Of a stretch of DNA of 64,000 nt, positions 12,201 through 27,163 are shown one piece after another. The stretch spans positions 19,966,501 through 20,030,500 of the forward strand of contig NC_068561.1 in assembly GCF_022201045.2 (NCBI RefSeq), in the 5' to 3' direction. The notes under the pieces are model-generated. The model searched no databases, was not told where the DNA came from, and worked only from the letters and a program-made list of their open reading frames with translations. The first letter of the stretch is position 1. The number at the start of each line of letters is the position of its first letter. The stretch comes from Citrus sinensis (lineage: Eukaryota; Streptophyta; Magnoliopsida; Sapindales; Rutaceae). Both the position numbers and the translations under genes were made by a program.

Positions 12201-14852
12201 GGAAAATTACTGAAAGACCTCTCTCTTTTCTAGCAGATGATAAAAAGTAACCCCAAACGTGAAAACCCCAAATGGAGACGTGAAATTAGAAATGAAAAGG
12301 AGCTGAAACTGCAAGGCAGCACGGGTCAAGCCTAACACTCTTATGTCATAGATTTTATTTTCCCTGATCCTTAAAATCACTGACAAAGACGTAATATTCC
12401 TATGGGTCCTTGTTTTGAGCAAAGTACCATAGAAGTCTACTGTTTACATTTGATCTGATGTCTTTCTTTGATGCATCATTCATGTATTGGACCAGCTAAC
12501 ATGCTGCTTTAAAGGGAGAAAAGAAAATAACTAAAAGGATTCACAGATCACTGTCTGACACATTCCAAGCCCATAAACCACATTGTACATCAATGATCAC
12601 TGAAGACTGATTATTACCTACCATCCCAAATTCTTCTGCATCCCAGCTGCAGAAAATGATTGTTCTTCGAGGGCTCCACCCCAGGCGCATCAAAAGGGCA
12701 TATCGTCTGGCAATATCAAGTAGGGCTGCGGTCCCACTGTTGGGATCAATAGCTCCATATGTCCATGCATCTCTATGGTTGCCAAGGAGCACATAGCGAT
12801 TAGGCTCCTCTAGCCCTCTTATGACTGCAAAAACATTATGAATTGTCGCCACCTTTTTCTTCCCCTAGAAGAACAGAAAGAGGAAAAATTATAAATCATG
12901 AAACATACCACTTATTCAGAACCAGCTTGCCAAAAGATCTGGAATTTAAGAAATTAAATTTTTTGATATTTCCACTGTGAGCTTCTAATAACAAAGACGA
13001 AGAGGGAACAATATAAAAAAATCCAGTTTAAGTCAACAAAGCCTTGATTATACAAGTTATGCAGATGAAACAACCCCAAATATGACCCTATAATTTGATT
13101 GTATAATCACGAAAGGGGGGAGGGGGTGTGGAAACAAATCTTCCACCTATCCAAAGTAGGTTCCTAATTTTATCAACGTTAAGTTAGAGCTCTGGAATCT
13201 ATTAGACAACACATTTCTATATGAATAAAGAATCACGTGTGGCATACTAACGTCTAACAACACGACAAACCAACTTCTAAACTTTAGAGAACTTTCTGTT
13301 TCTCCTAATATGCTTCAACCAAGGTGTCCTACTCCACAACACAACAAACCAACTTCTATGCTTACTTTAGAGAATTCCCCGTGTCTCCTGAAATGCTTCA
13401 ACTGATGTTTCTTCCCCACAACGCAACAAACTCCCTTCCAAACTAACTCCATAGAATGTCATATGTTACCAAATATGCTTCAATCAGTGTCTTCTCGGAA
13501 TATTCCACATTAATTATCATCTTTGAACAGTTAATTACAATCAGAATTAAGGAGGCTTGATGTTCCACTTGTCCAACATGGAAAACTTATCACATTTAGA
13601 ACACTTTCTATTATTCAAACAATCAATAACTCAATAAATAGACACGGCCCCAACAAAAGAAAGTAACTTTTTTCTACCATTTACAACTCTTAGTTTCTTT
13701 ATCAAAATATTGGCAACAAAGTTGTTCATAATTCTATTTACACAGCCTAAGTCAGCCCATATTCAACTAATTATATAATTTACACCCAACAATAATACCC
13801 GTTATAACAATAGGGCCGTTATAACAATAAGGCCAAAACCAAAGTCATAAAAAAACATGCATCAAACCAAGGAACCAACCAACCTGGAATGTCAAATTAA
13901 CCATAGTCGGTCCCGGGCCGACCCGCCCACCATTAACCCGACCCAAATCATTCAAAAACTGAGTCACAAAGCCACCCCAAAGAGACCCCAGAATGATCTG
14001 AGCATTCTCAAAAGACAAGGGCAAAGATGGAATTTTAGGAAATCTCTTTGAAACTTCACTGTCTTCTAAATCTAAGCTCTCCCCTCCTTCAACCCCAGCC
14101 CACCCTGGACTCAGTGGGTCCCCCACTCCTCTCATAACTGTCCCTCTCTCAACCCCACCCCCCCTTAACCTATCCCACTCGGCGTACAATAGCACCCCGA
14201 TCGCACCTTTAGCCTCGGCTAAAAAAATAACTCCACTCCTCGATAAAACACTCCCCTTTCTCGCCATCACTACATACCCACTAACGTTCACCCCCGCAGC
14301 CTCCAACGCACGATAGTCCTCTTCCCTCCCGTAATTCACAAACACAACCTTACCGTACGCCGACCCGGACGGCGAGTACGCATGATACGGCTGAACAACG
14401 TCCAAGATCGCATTTTGAGAGATACCCTTTTCAGTCAACGACAATTCAACGGTAGTGCCGTTGCTGAAATGCGCTGAAACAGAAGCATGCACGGGATACG
14501 ACAAAAGCGCTTTGTATTCGACGGTATGAGTGTTAAACTTGAGTTGTTCGAAGTGTGACTGAACGTAGCGGACTGTGTCCAACGAGGGCTCAGTTCCTGC
14601 GAGGTGAGGATGGTGAGTGAGGTCGCGGAGGTAAGAAGAGACTGTGTAGTTGGATGACAAAGAGAGGAAAGTCTTTTGGAAGTGGAGGGCAGTTTGGGGA
14701 TTTCGAAGTGGGGGTGTAGCGGGTGAAGGGTAGGGATGATGTAGAGTATAGAAGCCAATAATGCAGAGGATTAGAAGGAAGGTGAAGGTCATCAAAGGTG
14801 GCGGAGGTTTTGAGGAGGCGGTGGTCGTGAGTTTGGTGAAGGGATGGGTCAT
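9216..14852 (-). CDS. AMP1: AMP1-type glutamate carboxypeptidase (M28B), membrane-anchored
   Basis: Homologue of Arabidopsis ALTERED MERISTEM PROGRAM 1, an ER-membrane protein of the human GCPII/NAALADase family that restrains meristem size and cytokinin-linked growth and is needed for translational repression by miRNA. Ten exons: 14852-13884, 12864-12622, 11908-11756, 11649-11581, 11362-11275, 10953-10870, 10748-10660, 10149-10036, 9932-9798, 9398-9216. They sum to 2127 nt, 708 residues, as expected for AMP1. There is a short cytosolic N-terminus, a membrane anchor at about residues 20-37 ([17 protein letters not shown]), then protease-associated, M28 peptidase and dimerisation regions. The five GCPII metal ligands align: H353 (GNHRDAW), D363 (AIDPNSG), E401 in DAEEFG (with E400 as general base), D429 (NVDCAVQ) and H513 (PVYHTAL). 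It should therefore be able to bind two zinc ions. The PPP and FYTLHHP wording near the anchor favours AMP1 over LAMP1. Confidence 0.95.
13257..13499. repeat. Three-copy minisatellite (about 80 bp per unit) in AMP1 intron 1
   Basis: Units start at 13257, 13336 and 13418. Each opens with an ACAAC(A/G)CAACAAAC-like phrase and contains TATGCTTCAA or AAATGCTTCAA towards its end. The copies differ by many substitutions, so the array is old. It lies in the roughly 1 kb first intron. Confidence 0.8.
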
Positions 14853-16495
14853 TTCGTAGAGAGAGAAAATGGGCGTTTTTGAGGGTCTAAGAGAGAGAAA
14901 GTAAGGGTTTTATGTTCTAGGGTTTACAGAGAAAGGACAGAGAGAGAGCAAAGGTGGTGGCAGCGCAAAGCAAAGGCGGTGCGACTGAAATTGATGCAAG
15001 TCAAAAAACGAGTTTCAGTGGGCGTTATATGGGTGCCAACTTTATGGCGTAATAACGTTTGGATCCTTGAATATCTTTATATTTTCAATTAATGATGTAA
15101 TAATTATACTTTTGTTTTCTATTTATCAAACATGTAACAGGCCTGGAGTGTCTGTAAATTGATGCCATGGGGGTGAGTACCTGAAGTTGATTTTGATTAT
15201 TTTTACTTGAATGGGCTTTTTTCTTTTCCCAACAAAAACTAAAAACTCCAATCAAGAAAGAAAATGCGTGATAGAGGTATGCAAGCATAGCAATAAACCA
15301 AAAATGATATATAGTATTATAGCTTAACATTAGGAATTTCTTGAACATCCATATGAATAATGTCAGATAAATCAGACTAAATTACTGTGATTTTTTATTT
15401 TGTTAAGAAAGCTTTCACATTTTTATTACTTGAATGGTTATTATCGAATGATTGAAATATTTTTAATGTTTTTATTTTATAGTTGCAATTTTTTGTTTTT
15501 ACCTTTGTGATTTAAGAAAATCTAACTTTCAGTTATTAATGTTTGATATTAGTTTAGATCGGTTACAAATTTTTAATTGAATTCAATTTTAAACAACAAT
15601 TCAATAATAGTTGAAATTTAATATTATATAAATAATTTGGTTATCTATAATTTTAAATAGAATGTATAAACCTTTAACGTGATCAAAAATCTTGTTTCAA
15701 ATCATAATCTTATTGTATTTAGACGTGCTTCTAAAATATGTAATCAAATTGTTTATCACCTAATTAAATTAGACTTGTCCTCTCTGAACTCAACAGGAGA
15801 TCTTTCACTTGCTCTGACTGTGAGCCGTAAAGTGATGCCTTGGTTTTAAATAAAGTTCTAATTCTAAAGAAAAAATAAAATAGAACTTGTGGACCTAATT
15901 GATATAACTTGCTAAACTTATGCCTTTACTTGTAAAAATGTAAGAATCGTGGCCTAAAAGTATTTTTATCAGGATTGCGCCCGTCTTTTTTGTCTTTTTG
16001 TTTTTTGTATTTTTCCTTTGAGGATATAATTGAATGTCCTTTTTACAGGAAGTACGATATGCTGTGTAATTATTTATATTGGAGCAGAATCCCGACTGAG
16101 ATATGAAAAATTTTTAAATTATGCGATATTTACAAATTCTATATACATTGATGTGATAAGTTTGAACGAATCAATGCCACATGTCTTATATAATTTTTTA
16201 AATTAAAAAAAAAATACAAATATAAACAATAGAATAAGTGACATTGCGACAACAACTTAGTACGATATGGAATATTTATAAAATAAACATTAAAGAGAAA
16301 GTTTTATATAATTTTTTTTTTAAAATAAAGTTAACAAATCCATTAAAAATGGTGGCATTTTGTAATTGATGCATTGTGATGTGGAATCATAGAGAGCGTG
16401 GTGGGGGAAAAAGTAACGGATGATTTAGTTTGTATTTTGGGTTCCAAAGTGTCACTATAACATATGATAGATTTCTTCTCTCTCTTTAATTAAAA
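14853..16495. other. AMP1 upstream region and AT-rich spacer
   Basis: The first 150 bases right of the AMP1 start are rich in GAGAGA (CT-rich on the transcribed strand) and are the likely 5' UTR. The rest is AT-rich. No gene, RNA gene or convincing element was seen. Confidence 0.5.
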
Positions 16496-17264
16496 ATTAA
16501 TCAGGAAAAATGACTGGTAGGTCCCTCACCTTTGAGAAAAAAGACATAAAAATTCCTAACATCTTAAAAAAGATATAAAATTTTTTTTCTGTGTTAATAA
16601 TTGCGATTGTTTTAAAAGGAAAAAGGGCAATATTATACATTTAAAACAAAATACAAAGAAAAAGATTGTTAACCCCCAACCTTTAATAAAAAGATATAAA
16701 ACTCCATAATATTTAAAAGAAAAAGACATATACCAAAATACAAAGAAAAAGATTGTTAACCCCCAACCTTTAATAAAAGGATATAAAACTTCATAATATT
16801 TAAAAGAAAAAGACATATAACTCCTTTTCATAATTAAATTTAATTTATTTTAATTAAGAAAAAGTAATATTATCACCACCATCATCATCTTGATCGTCGT
16901 TATTATTATTAATCAATGTCGTTATCATTATTATATTAATAATATTATTGTTGTTGTTGTTGTTGTTGCTGCTGCTATTACTACCCTTTTCTCAATTTAA
17001 GTAAAGAAAATTTATTAATGAAAAAGCGATTATATGTCTTTTTTTAGAAATATTGGGAGTTTTATATCTTTTTTGTTTTTTAAACGTTGAGGGATGAATA
17101 GTCACTTTCATGTAGTTTATTATAAATGTACCGTACTACCCTTTTCTCTATTAAAATAAATTAAATTATCATAAAAAAAAGCTTGTGCGTCTTTTTCAAA
17201 ATATAGAGATTTTTATGTTCTTTTCCTAAATATCAGAGTCTAGCAGTCATTTTCCCATTAATCA
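16496..17264. mobile_element. Non-autonomous DNA transposon with terminal inverted repeats and 8-bp target-site duplication
   Basis: ATTAATCA occurs at 16496-16503 and again at 17257-17264. Between them the element starts GGAAAAATGACTGGTAG and ends with the reverse complement of GGGAAAATGACTGCTAG, 15 of 17 positions matching. Homology continues inward for some 60 bases at lower identity (both ends read ...GACATAAAAAT or ...GAACATAAAAAT). Another inverted copy of the end motif lies near 17045-17110. The interior has no transposase-like reading frame. An 8-bp duplication fits hAT- or Mutator-like families; I cannot choose between them. Confidence 0.8.
16647..16820. repeat. 87-bp direct tandem duplication inside the transposon
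   Basis: The unit starting CAAAATACAAAGAAAAAG at 16647 repeats from 16734 with only a handful of mismatches, so the duplication is much younger than the surrounding element. Confidence 0.93.
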
Positions 17265-20269
<3,005 letters not shown>

Positions 20270-22641
20270 TCAAACTCCTACTATGGAGTTATAAGTACCA
20301 TTCACGGCGAAAAGCAATCCACACAGCAATATGCAAACATCAAGAGATCTTTGCCAGAAATTCAAAGATGAGCCTAGCAATATTAAGTGGTATAAAGCTG
20401 GCAAAACAAAAGAGATTAGAGAACATAAGGTGCTGCCCACAAGCGATGTGAATGCACCAAATCCTGGTATGAACGATGCTATTGCTGCTAGTGCAACCAC
20501 CAAAATTGCTCGACTTATGTATATCACGAACTTTCCTAATCTAGGGGTCGAATTGTTGTCATAAGAAATGCACGGGTGCGTTTGAAAGAACGAGCTCTTC
20601 TTCAAACTCCCCTCTATAATCTCGTGAACCGGGTGTACCATGATCGGAAATGTAAATATGAGTGCCACACACAACCCCATCTGCCAGTATATTATCATTA
20701 AGGTTAGTCCAGCAACAACATATGAGAAAGTAGGATTAATCTTTAAGGGTGGATTATGAAATATTACTGTAAAAACTCAGGCACCTCAATTCTCAACCCT
20801 CCAAAATGATTAGTCAAAGAAATAAGAGACTTAAAATTATTTCTTTTTTCTCCAAACTAAAAGACAAAATCATGAAGCACATAAATTCAAAGGGAAAAGT
20901 GATCTAAGATCCAATAGTACTTGTAGAGATGATAATCATTTAACAGGCAAAAAGAATACAGGTGGGCATGACATTTTAATATTGTATTTCTCATGGCTTT
21001 AGATGCATGAAACTCATCTAATTCCGGAAGTCATCATACTCTTTTAATCCCACTCCACAGTAGGAACAATGAAGAATCTGATCTTGGTGTTTGGGCACAA
21101 GTACTGTAGACCTTGGATTATATTAACGTGTTCCCTAAGACTTTTTGATATCAAAAGCTTTACAAGAATACAAATTTTAACTATGTCAATACATCAAAAA
21201 GCAATCGTTTTTATTTCATATAGAAAACCTTCATTATCAAACATATCCATTAACAAATTTAGGCTTCCTTCTTTAAATTTTTGAACAAAACCTAAGTCGG
21301 ATAAGAACAGAGCAAGTGCAATATGTAACATGAGAAACATAGGAAATTACCTGAACTGCAATGGAAGACCAATCTTTGGGCAGATTCAGAGTAACAATAT
21401 CTTTAGTGTCATCACCATACGCCATGAAACCGAAAAAACCAAACATAACATACACAAGAGTTATCCCAGTAAAAGCCTGAGCAAGCAACTTGGAAAACCT
21501 TCCTCTTTCTCTCATTGATGACTCTAATGCAAAAGTCATACCAAATCCTTCAAAACAAAATACTGCCATTCCTCCAGCAAATGGCAGACCTCTGATGTTA
21601 GAACTCACTGCTTTCCTGTCACTAAAAGAAAATTCACCCCCTAAAATCTTTTGTACATCTTCTTTAACAACAAGTGTCATGGCTAAAACATTGCAAATAT
21701 CAGCAAAAATGCTGAAAGGCGCTAAAGCTGAGAGAGAATTAATCCAAGATAACACAATTTGAACTGGCACTACTAAGAATATGAAAGAACGATACGTGAG
21801 GCTGGTGTAGGATTTGAATATTGAAAAGAGGTTTTGGCCAATGAACACTAAATATGCAACTGAACCTCCACATTGGGAAGTGAAAATGAGAAATTCTGTG
21901 AGAAAGCGGCCAGCTTTTCCCATACATTTGTAACCTAAATCTCCATATGTCTTTGTTTCTGTTGAGGATGTGTCTTCAGATACTAACTTATCTCTGCATT
22001 GAATCTGCCAGAACAAGAACTTATAAATTGGCTTTTCAATTGAAAAACAGAGAAAAAAACAGAGGAAATACTTTCAAATCATATTTCCTAGTCCGCCTGT
22101 AGTAGCGGCCATAATTTATTTGAAAACTAAGATAACAAAAGTGTATAGTAAATTCTGCATGACATCTTTTCGATTTGTGAAAACGACAACAAATTACCCA
22201 ATATCCCTAAACTCTTAAACAATTTAGAGTACTTCAGTCGGTTAGAGACCAATACCAAGTCACAAAAAGCACAAAACAAAAGCAAAATGCATCTGGCTTT
22301 ATGAATTTAAACATCTAAGAACGAGAAAAAAGACAAACAGAAACGTTCACGAGAAAAAAGATAAAGATATGTAACAAGAGACTTATACTGACAAGAAGGA
22401 GCATGCAGTAGTAGGTGGAGAGACCAGCAATCATGACGCCAAGACATCCAGCAAGCCAACCGGCAACACGGAAAGCAAAAGGCAGTCCCAAAACGCCAGT
22501 CCCAACTATTGATACAATTATATTCCCCAGCGTTTGAGCCGCTGAAGCTGTTCCCGTTACTCTTCCTGATGATTTTGGCAGCAAAGGGTTTTCAATTTCA
22601 TTGCTCATGTGATTCTCACCACCTTCTTCTCGTCCCATCAT
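20270..22641 (-). CDS. ANT1: Aromatic and neutral amino acid transporter ANT1
   Basis: Member of the amino acid/auxin permease (AAAP) family. Arabidopsis ANT1 carries aromatic and neutral amino acids, arginine and some auxins across membranes. Three exons: 22641-22393, 22004-21351, 20680-20270; 1314 nt, 437 residues. The exon 1 donor is gtcagt after CTT, giving the family junction CMLLL/IQCRDKL. Hallmarks are GTGVLGLPFAFRVAGWLAG (first transmembrane helix, residues about 46-64), SQCGGSVAYLVFIG, SIFADICNVLAM, LPFAGGMAVFCFEGFGM, FGFMAYGD and the C-terminal FAVNGTYNSIVGV. About eleven hydrophobic helices can be counted. The start is the first of two adjacent ATGs; the second (22638) would work equally well. 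A run of 17 T on the plus strand, read as A, directly abuts the start codon. Confidence 0.96.
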
Positions 22642-22850
22642 TTTTTTTTTTTTTTTTGGTTTGGGGGGGGGGGGGGGGTTTGCAGGTGTTGCTGAACTGC
22701 AAGCTGGCTTTATTTTATTTTATCTTTTATTTTTTTCGGCTAAATTTTGTCCCATCCTTTTTTTGGAGGGGGATTCGCTGGTGCTGCTGAAATGCAAGCT
22801 GGTTTTGGTTCTATTTTCTTTTTATTTTATCATTTTCAGCTAAATTTTGA
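22641..22850. repeat. T17 and G16 homopolymers followed by a 95-bp direct repeat, upstream of ANT1
   Basis: T run 22641-22657, G run 22663-22678, then two copies of a unit opening GGTG(T/C)TGCTGAA(C/A)TGCAAGCTGG at 22685 and 22780 and closing with GGCTAAATTTTG or AGCTAAATTTTG. They occupy the ANT1 5' UTR/proximal promoter. Homopolymer lengths may be unreliable. Confidence 0.85.
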
Positions 22851-23951
22851 TTGTGGGCTGGCTTTGTTTTTTTTTTTTTTGACTAGGTGGGCTGGCTTTG
22901 TTTGATGTGGGAGTTTGTGGGCTTGTGGGGGCACATGGAAACGACAGAAGTTTGCGCTGGTCTGTGACCGATGCCAGTGCCACGTCGATGTGAGTGTGAG
23001 TGATGTTGAAACGGGTAGAGCTTACGTCAATCAACTCAACAGGAATGTCTACGTATCATATCCGGATTGGCGTATCACATCGTCGTAATCATCATTACGA
23101 ATTCTGTCGTCACTTTGCGGGTAGCAGACACAGTGTTGTTCTGGTAAAGCAAAAACAAGAGAGGAAACCACCATGGGAAAACGTCTTAGGTTAAAAACAA
23201 AGAAGGGGGCTTCGTTTGTGGTACAATCTGATAGAAGTGCACGTGACACGTCTCTAATGGCCGATGAATTTGTAAAATGTCACGATAATGAGACGTAATG
23301 GGGCTGTTCTCGCACTGTATCTTTTCCTGTGTTATTTACCATTTAGAGAAATACTTATGGACATTCCAGTATACCATATAATAAAATCATGCATGCCAGA
23401 TTCTGGTTTCAGATTTTGCATTTGATATGTTTCGTTCGACAAATTCTGCAAGTTCCGTAAGCCCTGATAAAAAATTAAACTTGTGCATCAAATTTCACAT
23501 ATCTACTCAAAATACTAAAAGAAGAAAAAGGAAAAACAGAGAAGCAGCAGCCTATGAAAGGATCTAAGGATATAAAACTGCATAAACAAGCATGCCAAAA
23601 ATAGCAATTACAGCTACCATTGCCATCCAGCTTATACAATGTCCATTGACGAAATGAACACTAAACTTATAACCTCTTATAAAATTAACTGCAACATGAG
23701 AATTGACACTCGACTTCAAAACCCTAACTCAAGCTATGAACCTGAACTGTATAATAATGAACTCCAACCCAATCCAGAACCTGATTTGCTGTCATGATTT
23801 TATATTTACAGAAGGCAAGTGATTGTATAATACAGTGTGCAAATACCTATATAAATCGGCAGCAAGGTGGCTTCTTCTTTTTTTTCACCCCAACGGAGAC
23901 AAAGTTTCTCCCGCATAGTTATTTGCCAAATGCCTTAATTCCTAGGAATAT
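22642..23951. other. ANT1 promoter and SAM-gene 3' UTR
   Basis: ANT1 and the SAM-domain gene are head to tail on the minus strand. The left half is the ANT1 upstream region, less AT-rich than most spacers and including the repeats listed separately. The right part (about 23480-23951) is probably the 3' UTR of the SAM gene. No gene was recognised. Confidence 0.5.
23240..23245. promoter_or_regulatory. G-box (CACGTG) about 600 bp upstream of ANT1
   Basis: The palindromic CACGTG lies in the context gtgcacgtgacacg, with a second ACACGT directly after it. G-boxes bind bHLH and bZIP factors. Function here is inferred from position alone. Confidence 0.35.
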
Positions 23952-24704
23952 TTACAAGGCCTCAAAACAATACGGTTGGCAAACACATTCAATAGCATGC
24001 ATCAGCTTTCTCCGTGGGCCCACTGCATCCACACCCATATCCTTAAGCTTCTGCATGGTTAGATTCACCAACTGAAGTTTATTCACACACTTTCCCTGGA
24101 AAAGCTGAATGAACTGTCCCAGTCCAAGTGATGCTAGCCACCGGCTCAAACCACCCGCTTTTCGAAGTTTCCTCTCAAGATTTATAGCCCTTAGCCTTTG
24201 ATTTAGCAACATGCTCCTATCAAGTGAACCACTGATGCAGTGAAAAGATCTTGGCCGCCTGATGATTTTTGATGTGTCTAATACCTCAACTATGTTATGT
24301 GGTTTTGTAACATGAACTCGACCTAGATTTTCTGGTTCCGTCCTAGAATCTATAATTGGTGGCCTGGCTATGGTTGCAATGTACTGACGTGGAGTTCTCT
24401 TAGCAATCTGGAAACCTCTGCTAGGAGCCAATGATGTAGACTTCTCTTGTTCATCAACTAAAATCTTCTTGGAATGTGCCTCATTTGAATGCTGTGACTG
24501 TGTGTTAAGTGTTTCTGTAGGCATAGCTTGCAGTTGACTGGGTCCCAAATTTGGCATAGTGGACATGTTAGCCAAAGGCAAAGGAGGAACCAGAATGGTG
24601 ACCTTCTGTTTTTTAACTATGACCCAACTTTCATCTTCGTTCCACTCAGCATTGGAGTTGTTTTCAGGCACAGCCTTCGACGGTCTTTGCTTTGGCTTGA
24701 CCAT
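23952..24704 (-). CDS. Plant SAM (sterile alpha motif) domain protein
   Basis: A 250-residue protein encoded without interruption. The C-terminal segment (about 184-242, from GGLSRWLASLGLGQFIQLFQ through LKDMGVDAVGPRRKLMHAI) is a SAM domain with the usual five-helix pattern; SAM domains mediate homo- or hetero-oligomerisation and sometimes RNA binding. The N-terminus carries a conserved plant-family motif, DESWVIVKKQKVTILVPPLP (24-43), of unknown role. The middle is polar and probably disordered. Basic clusters (IIRRPRS, NLERKLRK) precede the SAM domain. The first exon may be non-coding: a donor-like gtaatt on the minus strand near 25685 would let a 5' UTR exon around 25690-25850 splice to this one. 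The protein family is certain but its function is not established from sequence. Confidence 0.9.
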   Translation of the reverse strand: MVKPKQRPSKAVPENNSNAEWNEDESWVIVKKQKVTILVPPLPLANMSTMPNLGPSQLQAMPTETLNTQSQHSNEAHSKKILVDEQEKSTSLAPSRGFQIAKRTPRQYIATIARPPIIDSRTEPENLGRVHVTKPHNIVEVLDTSKIIRRPRSFHCISGSLDRSMLLNQRLRAINLERKLRKAGGLSRWLASLGLGQFIQLFQGKCVNKLQLVNLTMQKLKDMGVDAVGPRRKLMHAIECVCQPYCFEAL

Positions 24705-26754
24705 TAGTTATAGACCTGCTTGTTATACATTAGGCAATAGGCTCCAAACATTAAATACTGCAATAGAAATGCCTCTAGAATCAAAAATAAAATACAACCT
24801 AAAACAAAGACATTGCTCTTCAACTAAACAGCAATTTCATATGCATACATGTCAAGTCAACACAGAGATACCCTGTATCAATGAATCCTACTAAGTGGTT
24901 GAAGAACACCAACTAAGAATACATGTTACTAGCTATATCACTGGTCACTATAAAAGATTCAAACCAGCAAACTATTCCAATCCCACTAGAACAATTTCCC
25001 ACTAGACTACAGGCCCAAAGAACCAAAAAAACAAAAATCACAGGATTAGACATTTTAGAATGTTGAAGACTAGTGTTCAGATGAATTACATGCTAATTCG
25101 GCACAACCTCCAAACTAATTAAAGAATTCACTTTCGTTATCATTCTCAAAGGATTCAAAACCACCTTTTAAGCATTGTTTATGGTACTTATGTAAATCAC
25201 AAAAACATGAAAATCAATTACAGATAGGTTGGACATTAGCTCGAGTGGCAGAATAGATACAGTAGACTCCACACCTATGAGATATGTACCTCTAGAAGAA
25301 TTTAAGTAGGTGCATTGTGCATTTTGAAGATAAATAAGACATAAAATTAAATGGTAATTATTGTTTTCGTGTGCAGTTGAAGTGGAGAATTAACTAGACA
25401 GTTCTGTGTCTATCAAATTCATTAGATCAAGAAACCAATATCACCAAGGTTATTATCAACTAAATATTACGAATTACATTCAGCGGTACCTGTAACCTAT
25501 CAAATGACGAAGCGTGCGTAAAGAAAATATTAAATTTGAGCTACTTCAACAAATTACTTGAGCAGTAATACGCATCAAAAAGATCGAAAATTTGTTACTC
25601 GTGCAAGAAAAGGAGAATAATTTATAATGGGGAAAATGAAATTTGTTCAAAATTCAACAAAAATTAAATCTGAAGAATGAAAATTACCGATTTACGTGCT
25701 GACGCAGAGATACATGAGCTGACAAATTGGTTTAAATCGCCACCGTTTTGAAGAAACCTAGAAAAATTTTCCGAGTTGGAATCTGAAGAAGACCCGGAAA
25801 TAAAAATCGGATCGGGTAAGAACCGATCATAAAGGAGAATCGGGCTTGGGTTTTTTTATTGAAGAGGAGATAAGATGTGTGCCCTAATTTATCCGATAAT
25901 ATTTTCTTAAAATTTGAATAAATTAGTAGTTTAGAAACCGGATCAATTCAGTCTGTCTTATCTCTTATTATCTTCGACCATTAATATTGATATATTCTTT
26001 TAGTAGATGTGCAATCTCCCCAATTCTTAATCTTAATCTTAATTGTATATTGCTATTTTAATGTACATGTGGTTAAAGACTACGAATAATGATGAAGCAC
26101 AAGAGGTTAGCTTAGCATTGAATATAAACAATAACATCACACAACACTCCACCAAAAAAAAAAAAAAAATCAAGTGGATTATCATTCAAAAATAATTTTA
26201 CTATTTTATGATTGTAATGTATAAAATAATCATATTGTCCGATAAAAAGAAGTAGATACTAGATACAATTTCTAAATGAGTGGACTTATTTGAATTCACA
26301 AAAATAACTTCTATGTCCATTAATTTATAATAAATTTTATTTCTTAAATAACCTATAAAAATATACCTTTGAGGACCTTTTTTTTTTTTTTGAAATTGCA
26401 CAAAAATTCTACATAAACTATAGCTTTTAATCCTTCTTATAATTTGGTAAAAAAAAAAAATCAATTTAGAATAAAAATTTTCATTCTCCATTAACTTTAC
26501 TGAAAATATATGGAGATTCTTTTACAAATTGGCATATTAATACGGATTGGACTTTAACTAACTCAAAGTTCGCTACTGACGGGCTGAAGGAAGATAGAAA
26601 GAGAGGGATTCATTATGGAATGTAATTATTATATTTTTAAAAATTGATTTCACTTGAATCGCATTATTTCAAGGAAAAATTGGTCAAACCCCGTTCCAGT
26701 ATCTCTAAGTCAATAAATTAATCTCCAAATACTTGCTTTAATTGGTCAAACCGT

Positions 26755-26900
26755 TATTAATGACTTTTGACTTAGTGGAAGAGTTCTTGCACTTACAATA
26801 TGGGAATAAGGGTTCGAGTCTCCATAAAAGTATTATGAAGGTTAGTTTTAATTTTTCTTTAATTATTAAATAATTGAGTAGAGACAGTCTCTCCCTCATA
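26755..26900 (+). mobile_element. Possible tRNA-derived SINE fragment
   Basis: An A-box-like TGACTTAGTGG (about 26767-26777) is followed some 45 bases later by a B-box GGTTCGAGTC at 26811-26820, the spacing of an RNA polymerase III promoter. A T-rich, A-rich tail follows. No clear target-site duplication was found, so this may be a fragment. Confidence 0.4.
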
Positions 26901-26921
26901 AAATGTGAATGGAATAGACAC

Positions 26922-27163
26922 CCCTTGAATATTAAAGAGGATTTTAAAGAATCTGAATAGCTCTTCAAAGGAGTACATGCCAAGAGGAGATCTCAATTAT
27001 ATAATTTGTTTGTAAATATTAATTGTAATATATATTATAAAACCCTTCAAATATTAAATAGAATTTATAGAATTTAGGCAACGCTTCAAATGAGTACACG
27101 GCAAGAGGAGGTCTCAGTTGTATAATTTATTTGTAAATATTAATTGTAATATTTACTATAATA
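26922..27163. repeat. Imperfect tandem duplication, unit about 121 bp
   Basis: Copies start at 26922 and 27043 (CCCTT(G/C)(A)AATATTAAA). Both contain GAGTACA(T/C)G(C/G)CAAGAGGAG and end in TGTAAATATTAATTGTAATAT. About 85 percent of positions appear to match. Confidence 0.85.

Noticed and set aside
14435-14758. 107-codon minus-strand frame inside AMP1 exon 1
   Set aside because: It is an alternate frame of a well-supported AMP1 exon.
25225-25310. tRNA-like wording (attagctcgagtggcagaatag)
   Set aside because: No B-box at the right distance and no cloverleaf could be drawn.
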